A stretch of DNA of 64,000 nucleotides from assembly GCF_037975245.1 (NCBI RefSeq), contig NC_092581.1:2214501-2278500 (forward strand), read 5' to 3'. Positions 1-11,519 of the stretch are shown piece after piece. Source of the DNA: Apostichopus japonicus. Lineage: Eukaryota; Echinodermata; Holothuroidea; Aspidochirotida; Stichopodidae. The notes below the pieces were generated by a model that saw only the letters and a program-made list of their open reading frames with translations, was not told where the DNA came from and made no database searches. How positions within the stretch are numbered: the stretch's first letter is position 1; every line of letters begins with the position of its first letter. The position numbers and the translations under genes are program-made.

Positions 1-264
1 TTGAAATTTTCTATAACAATGAATGGGGAACGATTTGTGACGATTATTGGCAGCGAGAGGAAGCTGAAGTTATCTGCAGGCAGTTGGGATATATTGATGT
101 GGATGAATTCTACGACCAGGCTTACTTTGGTGAAGGATATGGTCCAATAATGAGACAAATGAGTTGTGATGGAGATGAAGCTTACTGGCAGCAGTGCTCA
201 TATAGTGGCTGGGGCGAACCTGGCTGTACTCACTCTGAGGACGTAGGTGTACGATGTCTTTCAG
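1..264 (+). CDS. Gene A exon: SRCR domain (5'-truncated by window edge)
   Basis: Reading from base 3, the exon encodes an SRCR core with EWGTICDDYW, AEVICRQLGY, MSCDGDE, QQC, GCTHSED and GVRC. It ends at TCAG|GTAAGT (donor at 265), phase 1. Its sequence repeats at an offset of exactly 820 bp in the next exon. All six expected cysteines of a six-cysteine SRCR domain are present. Confidence 0.85.
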
Positions 265-3200
265 GTAAGTAACAACGTGAAGGGTACGTGTTGAAATCCA
301 CATTAATAAGAAAGAGACTTTTTAACGTGACAATTACTTCTCTTAAATTATTTATTAATTTTGACTTGAAGATCATGGATATTGAGTCTCTTACAACTAT
401 CACAACTATTACAACTATTAATTTAAACAACAACTTTAAAATTGACTCTATAACACAGTTATCTGTGGTTTTATTTATAAATGTCAGTAATGCTCCTTTA
501 AAGTATGAATAATGTTTCAACAACCCAGTTAAAGTGTTAAACTATTAACGTTATTTGTTAAATTGCATGGTTGGTAAATCATAAAAAAGCATTATAAAAT
601 ATGTTAATTGAGAAATTGTATATATATTCATTGTGTTGCTCGGCTACCTTGATATCCCAAAAAAAAATCGGCCTTTAAATCAGAAACATATCTACAGTCA
701 CACTTGCATTAACACTCTTTTACCATTGTCCGTAACATATATAACTTAATGTTTCTATTTCAAATTCAGATTATGGTAGAGTTCGACTGGTTGGCGGATC
801 AGCACCTGATGAAGGCAGGGTTGAAATTTTCTATAACAATGAATGGGGAACGATTTGTGACGATTATTGGGAGCGAGAGGAAGCTGAAGTTATCTGCAGG
901 CAGTTGGGATATAGAGATATGTATGAATTCTACGACCAGGCTTACTTTGGCGAAGGATATGGTCCAATAATGAGACAAATGAGTTGTGATGGAGATGAAG
1001 CTTACTGGCAGCAGTGCTCATATAGTGACTGGGACACAACTGGCTGTGTTCACTCTGAGGACGTAGGTGTACGATGTCTTTCAGGTAAGTAACAACGTGA
1101 AGGGTACGTGTTGAAATCCACATTGACAATAAAGAGACATTTTAACCTGACAATACTTCTCTTAAATTATTTATTAATTTTGACTTGAAGATCATGGATA
1201 TTGAGTTTCTTACAACTATAAATTTAAACAATAACTCTAAATTTGACACTATAACACAGTAATCTGTGGTTTTATTTATAAATGTCAGTAGTGCTCCTTT
1301 AAAGTATGAATCATGTTTCAACAACACAGTTAAATTGTTAAACTATTAACGTTATTTTCGTGTTGAAATATAAAGAGACCATTTAACGTGACAATTGCTT
1401 CTATTTATCTATCAATCAATTTTGGGTTGGAGATCATTGATATTGAGTCCCATACATATTACTATCGTGGTTATCATAGAATGAAAGATTGTACATTCAG
1501 TGACGGGGGAACTTTCATCTGTAGTCACAGTGAAGATGATTTAGTCAGTCGTTCTTATTTGGGTGTGTTAAAGGCAACAGAAAAAAAAACCTGAAAGTAA
1601 TTGATGTACGCAGGTAAATGGAAAGATAGCGTCGTTTTATGTTTCAATCAAATATAATTCCCGCCCAATCACCTTTCTTTCATCAATCTGTACAATTTTA
1701 ATTGTTTGACACAGTTATGCTTAGGTACAGGATAAGTTGTATAATTAAATATACCTTACTATAATGAGTAGCAGGGTAAGGGTTGGTCTGTAGATCTTCT
1801 GGTAGCGCTTTGCAAAGACTTGAGATCATTGTCAGACGAGTTTCGACGGATGTTACTTCTGTTCAAACGGATGCTGGCGAACCACAATCAACGTGTCCAA
1901 CTAGTTGCTGAATATATATATATATATATATGATTCGGCGTTGTGTCTGGGAACACTGGCATGTACTGGGCTAGGCCGTAGTATAATATAACGACAACGG
2001 AGCAAATAGGTTAGATAACAGGACTTATAAGGACAGAAAAAGCAACGAGACGGTCTTCTGGAGGTAATATTAATCTCCTATTGCCTGAGTGAAGATCCAA
2101 GCTTTTATACCAGTTCAGCTTTATTCTGGCTGGATTTTGCTGGCATACTTTCGTGAAAGATTTTAAAAATAGTAACACATTTTGGATGTTTCTTGCATCT
2201 TCGCAGTAGTTATTCACTAATATCCTGTACAGAACAGTGAAAGTTGTAGAAATTTCGGGACGATTCGGGGAAGTTCTTTGCAACGCCAATACAACAAGAA
2301 TATTATTTTTGAAACTTCTGGCTCATTCTGTGAATTTCCCTGAAATGCGACGAGGCAAACACATTTTTACTGTATCCTAATATATGTAACACTTAATTCT
2401 TCTTAATCTTGTTTCTGTAAGTTCCTTGTGCTTTTACTTAATTGTATGTCTCTCATTTCAAATGGATTCTTTACTAAGTGAACTTTAAAGCTTTAGAAAT
2501 CTCAGGCTTAACGTTCAGATCATACTATTTCCCATACGGATAATTATGGAGGGCAACATGTAATTTCTTTCATTTGTCCTAAATGCTAATTTGGAGGACC
2601 GATCTACATTATCATTACATTTATAACATTATTTTAATACACATTTTGATTTCGATTGTAGCTGTTATCATGCGATTCATAAAACACAATTTAAAATATT
2701 TGTTAACGAATTTTGTGGAGAAAAGTGTGTGCATGACGTAGTATAACACTAAATAAACAACGTATGTTTCAACATTTCTGAAATGATATCAGTCTTAATA
2801 TTCTTTTCTAAGGATCCGCATTAGAAGGCAGTTTACGGCTTGTAGATGGTTATTCGAACCAATCTGGACGTGTTGAAATCTATCACTATGGAGAATGGGG
2901 TACAATCTGTGATGATGGTTGGGGCATAGACGAATCTAACGTTGTGTGCAAACAACTCGGTTACCCAGATGCTTATAGCTATGCAACTGGCGCATCGTTT
3001 GGACAGGGACTTGGTCCGATTATGCTGGACGAGGTTAGATGTGATGGTTCGGACCATACACTAAGCCAATGTAGACACAATGGCTGGTACGACCATGATT
3101 GTATTCACGGAGAAGACATAGGTGTGACTTGCCGAACTCCAGGTAGGTTCAGTCTCTTAACTTTACGCCTACGTATGGTTTGATGGTGTCTGAAAGTGTC

Positions 3201-6200
3201 TCGTATCGTCCGTACTATGTATGCACCTCTGGTGATATATAGTTTGTAGTGTTTATTTTTAAACCATGATGTTCGATTTGTCTGTTAAAAGAGGAGGGCA
3301 TTGTAACCAGTGGCGTTTGAAGGAATCCAATTGGGTCAGGGGTTTGTGAGTCGGCGGGGTGGGTGGTGTGAGGTGGGATAAGGGAAGAATATCGCTTTGC
3401 TTAGTGATTTTCCACATATGAATGCAATGTAATTTTATGTGAAATCACATCTCGAAATTTTAGCTTTTACCATGAAATATCGACTTCTATATCTTAGTTT
3501 TATGGAGATTGTCTTTTTTTTTGTGACTTGTAATATTTTTTGTGTGAAGTTAGCCTAAACACTGGCAAATGTTTAGACCAGTGTTTTTTGTTTTTGCTTT
3601 TTGGATGGTTTTAAATGCTTGTGTGTGCTGCAGATTATTCAAAGAAACATTTCATCGACCAAAAAAGAAGGGAAAGGAGTTAAATGTCCCTCCATGAAGG
3701 GAAGAGGTAAACAGAGGTGGAGACGAAAGGCACCGGTGTCCTTCTACCATAAGTATTTCGGAAGGAACTTTGCCACGCTCCTTCCCCCTCCCCGAATCGA
3801 CGACACAATTTTGCCAAAAACCAAACCTGAAGTAAACTTTTAGTTTGCATGGTAATATAATGCAACTTAAGTCAAATAATGGCAGTGTGACATGTATTAG
3901 AGAATTAATCGCTTTTCCTCATGTTTTCTTTTTCTCTTCTTCTTTTTCTCTGATAGTTACATATTATCCTCGTCTGGTAAATGGTTATAATTGGTACGAA
4001 GGTAGAGTTGAAGTATGGGATGGTTCTCGTTGGGAGAGATTATGCAACGTGAATTTTTACGAGTATGAGGCGTCAACAGTTTGTAAACAGCTTGGCTTTC
4101 CCGGTTACGAAGAAATCAACAACGCAGACCTTTACTACCCTATTGAAAACGCTCCAGCGTCGGATGTAAGCTTTAACTGTGGACCTGACGATTACGCACT
4201 CAGTAGCTGTTCCATATCTGGCATAACAGTTGGCCGATATTGTGGGAGTGTATCTGTTCGATGCACAGTTCGACGTAAGTTATATAGCTATTCATTGCAT
4301 GTTTTTACTTAGTACCAGTACAAACTGATGTTAATGTTTCGTTCGAAACTGGAGGTCAAAGTTCATCAATTAATAGCCTTCAATTAAAGCTTGCAAAATA
4401 TTGCTAAAATTTTGGTAGTACACATTCGAAGCTGTTCTGTAATATCATACATAAAGATGAAGCTATAAAATGGAAGATAAACAGCCTATATATGCCTGGA
4501 TTTTTATCGTTTACCTGCGGCAACAATGAAGCTAATTTGAGGGGAAAGTACAGATTAGATATTACGAGACCAAACTTGCTAACGTGGGATAAGAATGTAG
4601 TATACTTTCTGTTTTTAAATGATATATTTATTCAACTAACACGTTGCAGTTTTAAGGTATCTCAGTTGTTTTGACCAATAATCATGACCATCTACATCCA
4701 TGCTCAAGAGGCAAGTGACAGTTTAAAATAACGTTGCCATTGGCCGACTTTCCCCCAAAATGGTCCTTCGGAAACCTTATGGAACGAAAATGTATTACCC
4801 AGACCTTTAAAACTTGCATGTTGTTTTAAGTCTGAGTTATGCCGGTAATTGTATGTCATTTTCACATTCACGTGATCAGTCAACTCGCTACACGTTAATA
4901 GTGTTCTGGTGCTGTGCCCTATATTCATAAGTAGTATAGCAGATCAAGCCATGCATATATTGAAAGTGCCTTAATTGGCAACCGCCAGCGATTTCCTCTT
5001 CTCTGTTAAAATTTCCAAACTTAAATTCTGCATTCGTCGCGAAAAGGTCTACTCGTCTAAGGGGAAATGTATCTCATGTTAAAGAGATGACAGAGTATAA
5101 TGATGAACTCACTGAATGTGATAACGTTAGTACTAAACAAAGGGTATTGTGTAGACTAGATTGAGCACATTCACAAATCTGTGGGTTATGTCTCAACAAT
5201 TCCACGCTAAACGAGTGTTAAACAATAATAATGGCGCTCTCCCAAATAGTGGGTTCCTCTCCGCCGTCACTTTGGTTATTCCGCCGCATGCAGAGAACTA
5301 AGACATCGACTTTGCTAATGCATGTGATTTTATCCACGGAAACTTCGTTAAAGGAGCGTGAAATGTGGCAAGGTTAAACCACCATATTATGATCCACTGA
5401 AGTATTTAACATGCTGATATGATCAATCGTCACATCGTACTTTGTATTTTCGTCAATCATCATTGTTTAAGAGAATAGTCCAGGTCAAAATTTCGTTTTG
5501 ATATGTTAAAGAGGAACATAATACAATCATTTTTGGTGAAATTTGCGTTAAATTCCTATATGCTGGATGTTATTTGTCAGTGTGCAACTATGACATCACA
5601 CCTGTTTGCTCTAAGTTCATTTTTGGTACGAAAGGTGTCAATTTCAACTGTCAATATCTCAAAAACAGTACATAGGATTTTAATGCAAATTTCACCGAAA
5701 TTCTAAGATAATGATCCTCTTTGATATATCAAAACGAAATTTTGACCTGGACTATTCTTTTAAGTTGACTACATCCCTATTTATTGCGACGAATATAATG
5801 TCGCTAATGTTGTTGGTTATACGAAGAGAAACGATTAAGAACGTCAGTATGCATAACTCGTCATTTCCATACCAGGTTGAATAACAAAAATGTCTTTCCA
5901 CATTTTAGAGACGTCTTTACCAAATGGAGGCATCGCTGGGATTGTGATAGCGGCTGCATTTGTAGCGGTCTTCATCGGTGTGGGTTTTTTATATACCTAC
6001 AAATCATCCAAGAAGAACAGAGGACGAACTCGTACTCGGCAACCGAACATTGCTGTAATAAGCGGAGTCGATAATCCTGTCGGACCACCTGCACAACAGC
6101 ACAATAATTGTACTAACGTTGCAGCACCGCCCAGTTACAATGACGTGATTCATAACCCTGGCTATTACCCTCAGCATGTAGCAGTGGTCCCAACAATGCA

Positions 6201-6507
6201 ACAAGGACCATACCCTCCTCAATCAAACCCGGAAGCATCAGTAGTGCACACACAGCCTGCAGCCCCGATGGTTCATCCGCTGCCAAAACCTGACTTGATT
6301 TATCCATACCCAGTCGAAACAGCCTCCGGCCTTACACATCCTGTATTGTATCCCACGCCATCAACTAACCCTTCCCTTGTGCAGGTTAACCAAGTCCAAC
6401 CGCCACCCTATAATTCTCCGTCCACGCTGTCTTCACAGGACCAACCAGCAACCCAGAGTTACGAGGTGGTGCAGTCTGATGAAGCACTCAGACTACCAAA
6501 CCATTGA
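1..6507 (+). CDS. Gene A: multi-SRCR single-pass membrane receptor (3' part)
   Basis: The 3' portion of a receptor gene whose start lies left of the window. I join exons 1-264, 770-1084, 2813-3142, 3957-4274 and 5909-6507, using GT-AG sites that all leave phase 1. The product has at least four SRCR domains, a transmembrane segment and a proline-rich cytoplasmic tail. SRCR domains are extracellular ligand-binding folds; in sea urchins large SRCR families are considered immune receptors (family knowledge). Ligand and partners are unknown. The tail carries two PPxY motifs (PPSY near 6127-6138, PPPY near 6400-6411), which in other proteins bind WW domains such as those of NEDD4-type ligases. Gene B is an inverted paralogue. 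Exon order is inferred from strand, phase and spacing; transcript data are needed to confirm that the first two near-identical exons belong to the same mRNA. Confidence 0.75.
770..1084 (+). CDS. Gene A exon: SRCR domain, complete
   Basis: Acceptor TTTCAAATTCAG ends at 769 and donor GTAAGT begins at 1085. The 315 bp make exactly 105 codons, phase 1 to phase 1. The domain runs GRVRLVGGSAPDEGRVEIFY through GVRCLSG and has six cysteines (TIC, VIC, MSC, QQC, GC, RC). It is nearly identical to the preceding exon and to the gene B exon at 18856-19170. Confidence 0.88.
1469..1558 (+). pseudogene. Relic of an SRCR exon
   Basis: A short stretch encodes DCTFSDGGTFICSHSED, which resembles the C-terminal third of an SRCR domain (cysteine, then C-x-H-S-E-D). 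No N-terminal half and no convincing acceptor precede it; the upstream bases are homologous to intron. It sits where the third tandem unit collapsed, so I read it as a decayed exon fragment. A small functional exon is unlikely, because the last conserved cysteine is missing. Confidence 0.45.
1559..2812. other. Gene A intron, no gene recognised
   Basis: A long intron. It contains a short (AT)n run at 1914-1931 and an unrecognised 92-codon open frame on the minus strand (2289-2011). The frame has no family resemblance that I can see and is probably fortuitous. Confidence 0.5.
2813..3142 (+). CDS. Gene A exon: SRCR domain, divergent
   Basis: Acceptor TTCTTTTCTAAG ends at 2812 and donor GTAGGT starts at 3143. 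The 330 bp are phase 1 to phase 1. It encodes EGSLRLVDGYSNQSGRVEIY, EWGTICDDGW, VVCKQLGYP, VRCDGSD, SQCRHNGW, DCIHGEDIGVTC. All six cysteines are present. It is clearly a different subtype from the first two exons and has no counterpart in gene B. Confidence 0.88.
3957..4274 (+). CDS. Gene A exon: membrane-proximal SRCR domain
   Basis: Pyrimidine-rich acceptor ends at 3956 (CTGATAG) and donor GTAAGT at 4275. The 318 bp are phase 1 to phase 1. It encodes YYPRLVNGYNWYEGRVEVW, RWERLC, TVCKQLGFPG, FNCGPDD, SSCS, RYCG, SVRC. The start and the WERLC motif match the last SRCR exon of gene C (26746-26438), so this is a conserved membrane-proximal domain type. Confidence 0.86.
4275..5908. other. Gene A intron before the transmembrane exon
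   Basis: No gene recognised. It carries the TTAA-flanked foldback element described separately. The last 170 bp (about 5709-5880) are homologous to the corresponding intron of gene B. Confidence 0.6.
5467..5763. mobile_element. TTAA-flanked foldback MITE
   Basis: The left arm AGAATAGTCCAGGTCAAAAT (from 5472) reappears inverted at the right end (AAATTTTGACCTGGACTATTCT, ending near 5758). Both arms continue through the GTTTTGATAT...AAGAGGAACAT region, for about 45 bp with few mismatches. Each end abuts TTAA (5467-5470 and 5760-5763), the target duplication typical of piggyBac-like and Kolobok-like elements. No coding capacity. Gene B's matching intron retains only one arm (about 18238-18290). 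Confidence 0.65.
5909..6507 (+). CDS. Gene A final exon: transmembrane segment and PPxY cytoplasmic tail
   Basis: Acceptor CCACATTTTAG ends at 5908; phase 1; stop TGA at 6505-6507. The exon begins TSLPNGG. A hydrophobic helix follows (GIVIAAAFVAVFIGVGFLY, about 5935-5997), then a basic stop-transfer KSSKKNRGRTRTR, then a Pro/Gln-rich tail with PPSY, PPPY and SYEVV. The last residues (ALRLPNH) come from a frame altered by four bases, AGAC at 6490-6493, that are absent from gene B; see findings. The upstream ATG at 5890 lies in the intron and should not be used as a start. Confidence 0.82.
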
Positions 6508-7625
6508 ACCAACTACTGATTGTTGAAGTTTCAGAGCTGCAAGTGACAAAATGTTGCTTTTGTCAGGAACGATTATATTGAATCACAAAGCATAACTTCA
6601 GTTCTTCTCAAATGTCTGATCAGTTAAAGTATGATCAGCCACAGGAAAAAAAAAGACTTTCCGTAAAGGATTGATCAATGTTTAGGAAAATGTTTAAAGG
6701 AGATTAAACCAACCTAATTTGCAAAACTCCAACATTCTAAATCAAAACATTGCATTTCTTAACATGCAGTTTATAAAAATGTAACATTTAAAATTTAATT
6801 ATACATGAAATGCTGAAAATATGAAACTGATAGAATTATATTAATATTTGTTTATAGTGTTCATTTTATTGTTTACATAGTTTAAAATGCAATCAATCTG
6901 AAATACACCTAAACGTAATTGAATTAAGTTCAAACGCTTGCTTATTATACAGCTACATTTGCGCAGTAGGTTTTAGCATCGAGGGCAAGAAATTATTGTG
7001 CAAATTGCTTCGTGAAAAATTGCAAAATTGGTAGTGAACAGTCTACAAAAAATACCTTGTAAACTAAAAGAATAGATATATTTTGTTTTTTAGAATTATC
7101 ACCTAGTATATGTTTATGGTGGATTAGTTATACCTTGAATAATAGGGATGAATTAGATGAGAACTCAATAATACACCTGCCATGTCTAGTAAATAAGATA
7201 TGATCCAAATGATAATGTTTCAACTATACTTACATTCGAATGTCAATGCAGTACAGTAATACATATCCTTCACTTATTAGCAAATAAAGCGGCAATGCTT
7301 TACGTATTCACCAGTCTTCTTCGCTATAGGTTTGTTGTTGCATCGAAGAAGCGCATGTAGGCCTATACAAGTATATAATGCATCTTCGGTCCAGTTTTGT
7401 ACCTGTTTAAAAATCCAGAATAAATCCCAGCAAAATAAAGAAAACTCCCCGAAGTTCGTGTAATCTCATGTCTCATAATTCCGTGTATGGGTTCCATATG
7501 CAGACGTCTTGCTCCGTATGACGTATAAATCTTGTACCATTCAGTGCACAAACATAGGCTACCGTACCCTAGGATATGTAATACACATGAAGCAAGAGTG
7601 GAATTGGGATATGCAGCAAACACAG
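6508..7625 (+). other. 3' flank of gene A with candidate polyadenylation signals
   Basis: AT-rich, non-coding. ATTAAA at 6703-6708 and AATAAA at 7283-7288 could end the transcript. In the inverted copy the second site reads AAAGAAA. From about 7230 to 7625 the sequence is closely repeated, inverted, at 15838-16225. Confidence 0.4.
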
Positions 7626-9502
7626 TTTAGGTACCAATGAGTGTTTAATAGGAATTTGACAGGAATAAAATAACTATGATAATAATAACACACTCTTGTC
7701 AAAACATAGCTTCTCCATAATTAATAATTCATTGTTTAATTTTATTTACATTTTCCTGGCCTGAAAAAGGTCCTTATTAGACTAATTTAGACTCTTTGTT
7801 ATAATCTTAAAGGTAATTTGTGTTTTACAGAACCACAAATCAAAAATAAACAGTTTCAAAACCAATCACCAGGATTTCATTTTTTTTTAAATTTATATAT
7901 ATACAAGTCTTCGTCTGTTCTTGAGTTTAAGTTGGACTGAGAAAATAAAATGAAGTAGGGTATTAAACCACTTAGCGAAATAACTTTCTGCGAAAATTTT
8001 AAACATATTTAAGTAAATGAATAATGGAAGACTGAGGACAATTTGAAACAATGGATAAAAGATAATAGATTTGTGGCTAGAACGGGACTCAAACCAGTGG
8101 TCTATGGGTTACAAGTATCTACCAAGTAACTATCCGGCACTAATTCTACTATACCACACTTTTATAATCGACACTTGTTTGCGTTTTATTCAAATTCAAA
8201 TTACGAAAACCATAATTATTACAAACGGACAGAATTACAAACGACCTGAATGAATCGAACACAAACAGGACATATTAAAACCTGTATAGGAACTTATAGA
8301 AATGTGTAGGCCTGTATAATCGGGCCACATGACTCACCAAAACTGTTACGACAAGGGAAACTATGCGACTGTTAACACATCATTTGGTATGTTTTAGTAC
8401 ATGATTTTATGGCTACCTCCCCTCTCCCTCCCCCTCCCCCCCCCAAAGTACAACAACAAAAAACATGTCGACACTCGGATACGTTTCATTAAAGTTAATG
8501 ATCTCTTAATGCTCGAAATATCCTGTAAGTAAATCTTTAATAATGCAATGACATTGACCGTAGAAACCAATTCCAAAATAAGAAAATGCGTAGGATCACG
8601 CTTCAATATAGGTCCATATTTTCCACTCCTGGTATGGTCAGCCCGAAGGGTTACTTGCTTAGATCTTACTTAATATGAAGAACCATGATGAGGCCGTCTC
8701 GTTAGCCAAACGTTTTCACGGTTCCTATGCCATCAAAGGAAACTTTACCTGTGGTTTATTTTGTATCGTTTATATACGTACGGTATCGTATTGTTGATCC
8801 CACGCATTCATTCAGTACATGGTACGGTATGTATTCTTTAAGTACGCATACACGGTAAATAAGTATATCGTACAGTACCAAAACCCTTGCAAACCCTGCA
8901 AAGTATATATATACACAACAAGTAACTACATGAATTATTTTTGAATCCATATCTTTCTTTCTTTTGCAATCTGCTCATGTTGGGGAGTGTAAGCCGGTGG
9001 AAGGTTGCCCTGGTGGTGATTAGGGGTGTATCACACCGGTGCTCGATTGCTGGTATACTCATCACCACAGGATACTGAAAACCCGAATAGTCCATCATGG
9101 ATGGTCCGTGGGGGGGGGGGGTTGGACCGTAATCTAAGTCAAAATTAAGTGACGTTTTTTATTGTTATATGGCTTTTCAATATACCTGTGGGATAGTTAT
9201 CGGCTTTTTGTCGACGGTTCAAGATTTCCCCACACCTTCCTTCTTCCGGTGACTTATATATATTTCAAAATCACTAAATTTGCTTATTTCATTGTGGAAT
9301 ATTACTCTATCTGTATCCAAACACACCCATGAGTTTTATATATCGCTTTACCATTTACTCTGTAAGCAGTGTGCCAAAAGAAAAGAAAAAGTCCAGTAAT
9401 AGTAGTTCCTCTATAAAGTGCATTTCATGCAAATTCAATATGTCTCAGTTTGTTTATAGCGAGCTCTTACAGCGTATCACACAAATGCCGATTGCACTAA
9501 AT
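7626..9502. other. Spacer of the inverted duplication, no gene recognised
   Basis: AT-rich, with a C-rich run near 8418-8445 and a poly-G run near 9111-9121. A tRNA-like SINE head is possible at 8072-8150 (listed separately). No supported coding exon. Confidence 0.5.
8072..8150 (-). repeat. Possible tRNA-derived SINE head
   Basis: On the minus strand a B-box-like GGTTTGAGTCC (near 8086-8096) follows an A-box-like TAGTTACTTGG (near 8125-8140) at about tRNA spacing. The stems pair poorly, so it is not a functional tRNA gene. Weak call. Confidence 0.3.
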
Positions 9503-11511
9503 CAGTGGTTCTCAAACTTTTTTAGACGACCGCCCCCTTCAACCATCTTGAAATGTCCCAATGCCCCCCTCACCCTTCCCCCTCCCCTCGACCTACCGTT
9601 CATAGTCCGACGGCCGCTCAAGCGAGCAATCATATTGACCGAAGATATGCATATAGGAATTAAAAAAATAGCCTACATTCCCTACAAGATGATGAATTGT
9701 CTCTCAACAATATTAATTTTTTTCTTCAGTTAACTTTTTCTGTTTGCAAGAACAAATACCTGCAGAAGGCAAGCTGCGTTGACTTCGCAATCAGTGACCA
9801 GCTCAGGGAATACCCCAAATGACAGGCTTAAATGGTGGCGCTATGCGCTTATAAGTTACAAGAGATGTCTCTGCTACAATATAATCCAAACGCGAAAGAA
9901 ATTGGACCTAGGGGTGGAGTTATTGAATTTCTAATACCTTTTTTGGATAATTTTGGGTCACAATTTTTTGTTTTTTCTTTGTTCCCAGACCCCTGTATGC
10001 CTTATTGTGCCCTAAATCGCTGTAGTGATGTGTCGTAATCGCCAGGGACCCCCAAATCAGTGCTATCGCCCGTACACCCTGTAGCTCCCCTGAGACTTCC
10101 CAACGCCCCCCGGGGCGCGAATTTTTTTCCCAAACAGGTTCTCAATTACGGAGTTTTCAGCCAATCAGATTGCTCGTGACGTCAGCATCAAACGCTTGAT
10201 AGTTCGAAGACATACACTGAGTTACACACTGACACTTAATAAAGTCTTGTTTACGCGGTTTCCCTGCAAACGCCCTAACTTTTACTTTTAATGCATGGAT
10301 AACATGTTGACCTTAATTTATGATACATACGCTACATTCTATCGGTTTCGTGTTTACGCCATCCAAGATTCGTCAGCCGTTCTATTGAAATCGGAATTCG
10401 TTTCGTGGAATGGGTAGGCCTACACCAAAATCAACTTCACGACGCGAGTTCAGCCTTGAATGAATATACGCAAAACAGTTTAGTGTATAGTCAAGGCTTC
10501 ATAATTGACGCACCCCCGTAATTGACGCACCTTCAATTATTACTAGCAACGATAGAGCAGGCCACCTAAACTTTTTGCAGTCAAGCAGAATTACATATTT
10601 CATGAGTTTGAATCCATTTCAGCTATTTGATGACCAAATTGTGGAATTTTTAACCTTTTAACACCCTTCCCCCCGGTTTTGTACGTTCAGTTTTTGGGCA
10701 TTTGGAAATCTTGCACCCTAAAAATAACCAACATTTCCTCAATATCATGGACAACACTACTCTCTGGGACCTGATCTGTCTAAGCTTAGAGGCTCAAAGT
10801 ACAGCAAACAGCATCTAAAGTCAATGGATGTATACTAAAGCCTTCACTACAGTTAGCTTATCGACGAATGTGTCAATTTAGGGGTATGAAAGAACTTAAC
10901 ACGGCAGACATTTTGTGGTCAAGTTCTGCTCAATTGTACGTTGCATATGCACAGAACAATAAATATATTGAGATCATTACATTTCTGAGGAACCACACAT
11001 ATGAAAAACACATACAGTTGAGTGATTTTGATTTTTCCTTGATAGAAATCGTTGATCAAATCCTTAAGTGCGTCAATTATGAGCCCACCATGCTACAGTA
11101 TGATGTTTTTCCGTTACTGCACTGTGTACACAGTTATAATACATATAGGCCTATATCGCATGTGTTATGTACCCCTGTACGAAACTTTCACTGTGCGATG
11201 TTATCGATAAATGCCTTCACAGAAATCTTCGATCAAAGTAGATCATACAATACTAGTGTGCTCATTATGTCTTAACCAATTCCAAACACATCTACATATA
11301 TTTACGAAAAGCTGCGGGTAATTTTGAACGGGTATATCTTCGTTGCAACGAATGGATGCAGACATTTTGATAACCTCGAAGTGAAGGGTTTTATTGTTAT
11401 GACGTAACTTTTCCGACCAATCATGAGCGACTATTTATACACAATTGAGAACCTGTTTCGGAAAAAAAAAATTCGCCCCCGGGGCGGCAGGGACCACTTT
11501 GAGAACCACTG
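9503..11511. mobile_element. Non-autonomous hAT-type transposon, 2.0 kb
   Basis: The left end CAGTGGTTCTCAAAC is mirrored by the right end GAGAACCACTG. Flanking 8-mers CACTAAAT (9495-9502) and CACTAAAC (11512-11519) differ at one base and look like an aged 8-bp target duplication, the hAT hallmark. Inside, a block around 10104-10160 (CCCGGGGCGCGAATTTTTTT..CAGGTTCTCAATT) is inverted at about 11430-11490, giving a nested foldback. Open frames inside, including 10868-11275, show no transposase features that I recognise. Confidence 0.75.
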
Positions 11512-11519
11512 CACTAAAC

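Larger units (their letters stand above)
1..1465 (+). repeat. 820-bp tandem exon-intron duplication with a decayed third unit
   Basis: Bases 1 onward match bases 821 onward, covering the SRCR exon and the following 300-odd bases of intron. At about 1358 the intron start repeats again (GTGTTGAAATATAAAGAGAC, comparable with 290-315 and 1108-1135), but without an exon before it. A third unit has therefore lost its exon and most of its intron. The homology in non-coding DNA shows that the duplications are recent. Confidence 0.75.
5709..7625 (+). repeat. Left arm of inverted segmental duplication
   Basis: The segment covers the end of the last intron, the transmembrane/tail exon and the downstream flank of gene A. 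It matches the minus strand of 15838-18290. Diagnostic matches are the tail exon (5909-6507 versus 18078-17470) and the block near 7438-7625 (for example CCCGAAGTTCGTGTAATCTC) versus 15845-16025. Confidence 0.8.

Noticed and set aside
5877-6074. Alternative 65-codon frame over the transmembrane exon
   Set aside because: It overlaps the supported transmembrane/tail frame and has no domain features.
10868-11275. 135-codon frame inside the hAT element as a transposase
   Set aside because: No recognisable DDE, zinc-finger or hAT dimerisation sequence. It has the look of a chance frame.
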